NCBI GenBank assembly: GCA_037176905.1
Contig: JBBBWG010026380.1
Location: 36,807 to 59,034 of the forward strand
Direction of reading: 5' to 3'
Source of the DNA: Azolla pinnata
Lineage: Eukaryota > Streptophyta > Polypodiopsida > Salviniales > Salviniaceae
Length of the DNA: 22,228 bases
The position numbers were made by a program, and so were the translations under genes. Below are positions 21,101 to 22,228 of this stretch, one piece after another (position 1 is the stretch's first letter; every line of letters begins with the position of its first letter). Below the pieces are notes generated by a model that saw only the letters and a program-made list of their open reading frames with translations, did no database searches and had not been told where the DNA came from.

Positions 21101-21798
21101 ACATTATATTTCGTATCTCCTTGCTGTCGATTATAAATCACATATGCGAGGATAAATGTAGAGACTTGACTTAAGCATGCCTACGAATCGCACGAGTAAT
21201 GCTCTGTACTTGACACAGATTTTGCATGCACCGCAGATTCCATCACAAATGGCTTGATCATTGTTTCTTTTTCACTCACCGTTTCTTCTGTCAAAGGAGC
21301 GGCTTGATGTTCCAGACACTCTTGCTTTGCTTCGGAATTTTCCATTAACCATTTCCTTCCCTCCGTATCTTCCACTGATACATTCACTATTGCTTCTTCT
21401 TCTTCTTCTTCTTTTTCTTCGTTTAATCCCGTCTTTCCTTCATCGTCTTCCATTAATCCTTTCTCTCCTTCTTCGCCTTCCACTGATCCTTGCTCTCCTT
21501 CTTGGATTTCCACTATTCCGTTCTTTCCGCCTTCATCTGCCATCACGCATTCACCTCCTCCTTCTGCCACCTCCATCGCTGCGACAGATTCGGAAGAGCC
21601 AGCCTCTACATCTTCCGTCGCTTGCATCTTGAGGGAGAACCCGTTGGCCGACGAGGACAACCAGTTGCCGTGATCCTCGCAGGCCTTCCGATCGAATCCG
21701 TCGCAGAAGGCATCGAAGGGGGGGTCGATCTGAAGCAGAGGGTCAGCATCTTCGTAGAGAGGGAGGAAAGAGGGCGCGTGGAGAGTCTCCTCGGCCAT
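15148..21798 (-). CDS. FSIP1-like protein (fibrous sheath-interacting protein 1 family), ten exons
   Basis: Exons in gene order: 21798-about 21185, about 21135-20968, 19942-19887, 18839-18708, 18623-18485, 17497-17396, 16610-16502, 16338-16151, 15412-15332, 15225-15148, giving about 545 residues. All junctions from exon 2 on keep frame. Seen: an acidic N-terminal exon with 10-residue repeats; a charged segment ELEAIEKLDMKLDKLER; EERKRLERQAILKRTLEKL; KHILRN...ARYFSLTEEEEALVEDIL; MAEIDEKLEQF; a Ser-rich segment ending LERKQSREHQAKVE; NIDKRLRELM; and the end LSKEELDALVAQCIKEQ. From memory, human FSIP1 (581 residues) has matching blocks in the same order, including LAEIDIKLQEL, LREIDEKLK and LSEEQLKCLLDECILKQ. 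In mammals FSIP1 is a testis protein reported to bind AKAP4 of the sperm fibrous sheath. A motile-sperm role here is inference. Less certain: exon 1-2 junction, start choice, and the GC donor after exon 6. Confidence 0.72.
15413..16150 (-). other. intron 8 of the FSIP1-like gene
   Basis: A 738-base GT-AG intron (GTATTT donor, TCATGTAG acceptor), phase 0, between the Ser-rich exon and the exon coding NIDKRLREL. Nothing is recognised inside it. Confidence 0.75.
16611..17395 (-). other. probable GC-AG intron (intron 6 of the FSIP1-like gene)
   Basis: Exon 6 reads in phase 0 to ...ATT TCA ACG, followed by GCAAGTAAAC. Exon 7 starts after TTCTTCAG with GCA TTT GAT TAT GTG, also in phase 0. Using the GT four bases later leaves one extra base and gives AGC ATT TGA, an immediate stop. 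GCAAGT is exactly the consensus of GC donors. An unseen intermediate exon could also restore frame, but none was found. The 785-base intron also contains an 18-base direct repeat, GGTCTAATCAGAAAAAGA, at about 16809-16844. Confidence 0.62.
17498..18484 (-). other. intron 5 of the FSIP1-like gene
   Basis: A 987-base intron, GTAATT donor and TTTTTTTTACAG acceptor, phase 0. It is AT-rich; no gene or repeat is recognised. Confidence 0.75.
18840..19886 (-). other. intron 3 of the FSIP1-like gene
   Basis: A 1047-base intron with a GTAAGA donor and TTTTTACAG acceptor, phase 2 (GA|G). Short frames of 60-70 codons inside are stop-limited chance openings. No other feature is recognised. Confidence 0.75.
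19943..20967 (-). other. intron 2 of the FSIP1-like gene
   Basis: A 1025-base intron with a GTTAGA donor and CTTCTTCAG acceptor, phase 0. A CT microsatellite on the gene strand (AG repeat at 20921-20939 on the + strand) sits 28 bases after the donor. A segment near 20150 looks exon-like but does not fit the phase. Nothing else is recognised. Confidence 0.72.
20921..20939. repeat. AG dinucleotide microsatellite
   Basis: A run of about nine AG units on the + strand, inside intron 2 of the FSIP1-like gene near its 5' splice site, followed by AGGAAGGAAGAG. Confidence 0.92.
21394..21543 (-). repeat. 30-nt coding repeat giving 10-residue acidic repeats in the FSIP1-like protein
   Basis: Residues 86-135 divide into five decapeptides: MADEGGKNGI, VEIQEGEQGS, VEGEEGEKGL, MEDDEGKTGL and a Glu-rich NEEKEEEEEE. 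Two more diverged units follow at 142-151 and 152-161. The consensus is x-E-x-x-E-G-x-x-G-L. The segment is strongly acidic and probably disordered. The Glu run is coded by a GAA/GAG tract. Confidence 0.8.
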
Positions 21799-22228
21799 GG
21801 AGCCCGAATCGAAGGGGCTTCCTTCTCCTGCCTCGTGCCTTCGTTCTTCTGCGTAACAGAAGAAACAGAAAATGAGGAAGATATCACTAGATATATATAG
21901 CATTGACTTTCCTTGACTTTGTCTTTCATTGACTTTGACTTTCCTTGACTTTGACTTTCCCTTTTTACTTTCCTTGATTTTAACTTTCATTTACTTTTGC
22001 TTTTATTGACTTTGACTTTCCTTGGCTTTGACTATCCTTGACGTTTGCTTTCATTGACTTCTGTTTTCATTGACTTTGACTTTCCTTGACTTTTCATTTT
22101 AACTGACTTTGACTTTCTTTGATTTTGAATTTCATGACTTTTTCTTTCCATTGACTTTTGCTTTCACTGACTTTTACTTTCCTTGACTTTCATTTACTTG
22201 ACTATTTTTTACTTTGACTTTTCTTGAC
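21799..22228 (-). promoter_or_regulatory. W-box/Dof-rich minisatellite upstream of the FSIP1-like gene
   Basis: From about 21901 to the window edge the + strand is a degenerate array of TTGACTTT, TTGACTTTCC and CATTGACTT units. I count about 18 copies of TTGACT, the W-box core bound by WRKY factors. On the gene strand each reads AAAGTCAA, which also holds the Dof core AAAG. The array begins about 100 bases upstream of the proposed start codon, so it is promoter or 5' leader. An open frame extending from the gene across the repeat up to 21990 is a repeat artefact. Regulation by these factors is inference. Confidence 0.6.

Noticed and set aside
21799..21990. N-terminal extension of the FSIP1-like protein to 21990
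   Set aside because: The extra residues (Lys/Ser/Val-rich) are a translation of the TTGACTTT minisatellite and an upstream hydrophobic stretch. The start at 21798 gives a sensible acidic N-terminus.
1..22228. tRNA, rRNA, complete retrotransposon or DNA transposon
   Set aside because: No cloverleaf with a convincing T-arm, no rRNA-like blocks, no reverse transcriptase, integrase or transposase motifs, and no long terminal or inverted repeats were seen by eye.

Overview
This window looks like nuclear DNA of a land plant that still makes swimming sperm, most probably a fern. Three things point that way: two intronless PLS-type pentatricopeptide (PPR) genes whose repeats have the regular 'LGNALVDMYAKCG' style of fern PPR families; an apparent homologue of the sperm-flagellum protein FSIP1, which seed plants without motile sperm would not be expected to keep; and AT-rich, intron-rich sequence with abundant simple repeats. 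The species assignment is inference.

Layout. (1) 1-460: a 12-bp-period AT-rich satellite, then a TTC-rich tract leading into the 5' end of a gene. (2) 461-5441, + strand: a nine-exon gene for a 321-residue two-RRM RNA-binding protein (RBPMS-like first RRM, Whi3/Scw1-like second RRM). Seven of its eight introns end in GT-AG or GC-AG, and the last is a clear AT-AC minor-spliceosome (U12-type) intron. Intron 3 carries a nested tandem repeat array. (3) 5442-7383: no convincing gene. (4) 7384-9648, + strand: PPR gene 1, moderate GC. (5) 9649-11712: non-coding, with a 163-bp tandem duplication and a 36-bp repeat that runs into a 100-N assembly gap. (6) 11713-14022, + strand: PPR gene 2, a relative of PPR gene 1 but very GC-rich and with a damaged-looking C-terminal E1 motif. 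(7) 14023-15147: a 126-bp tandem repeat, otherwise empty. (8) 15148-21798, - strand: a ten-exon FSIP1-like gene, with one intron that appears to start with GC. (9) 21799-22228: upstream region of that gene, a degenerate minisatellite with about 18 copies of TTGACT, the WRKY W-box core.

The genes do not form a functional unit. The PPR proteins should act in organelle RNA editing or processing, the RRM protein in mRNA regulation, and the FSIP1-like protein in motile sperm. The two multi-exon genes were assembled by hand from splice sites, reading phase and remembered family sequences. The junction between exons 1 and 2 of the FSIP1-like gene remains ambiguous. The strongest result is the AT-AC intron at 5247-5338. 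I found no CRISPR array, complete transposon, rRNA or tRNA.
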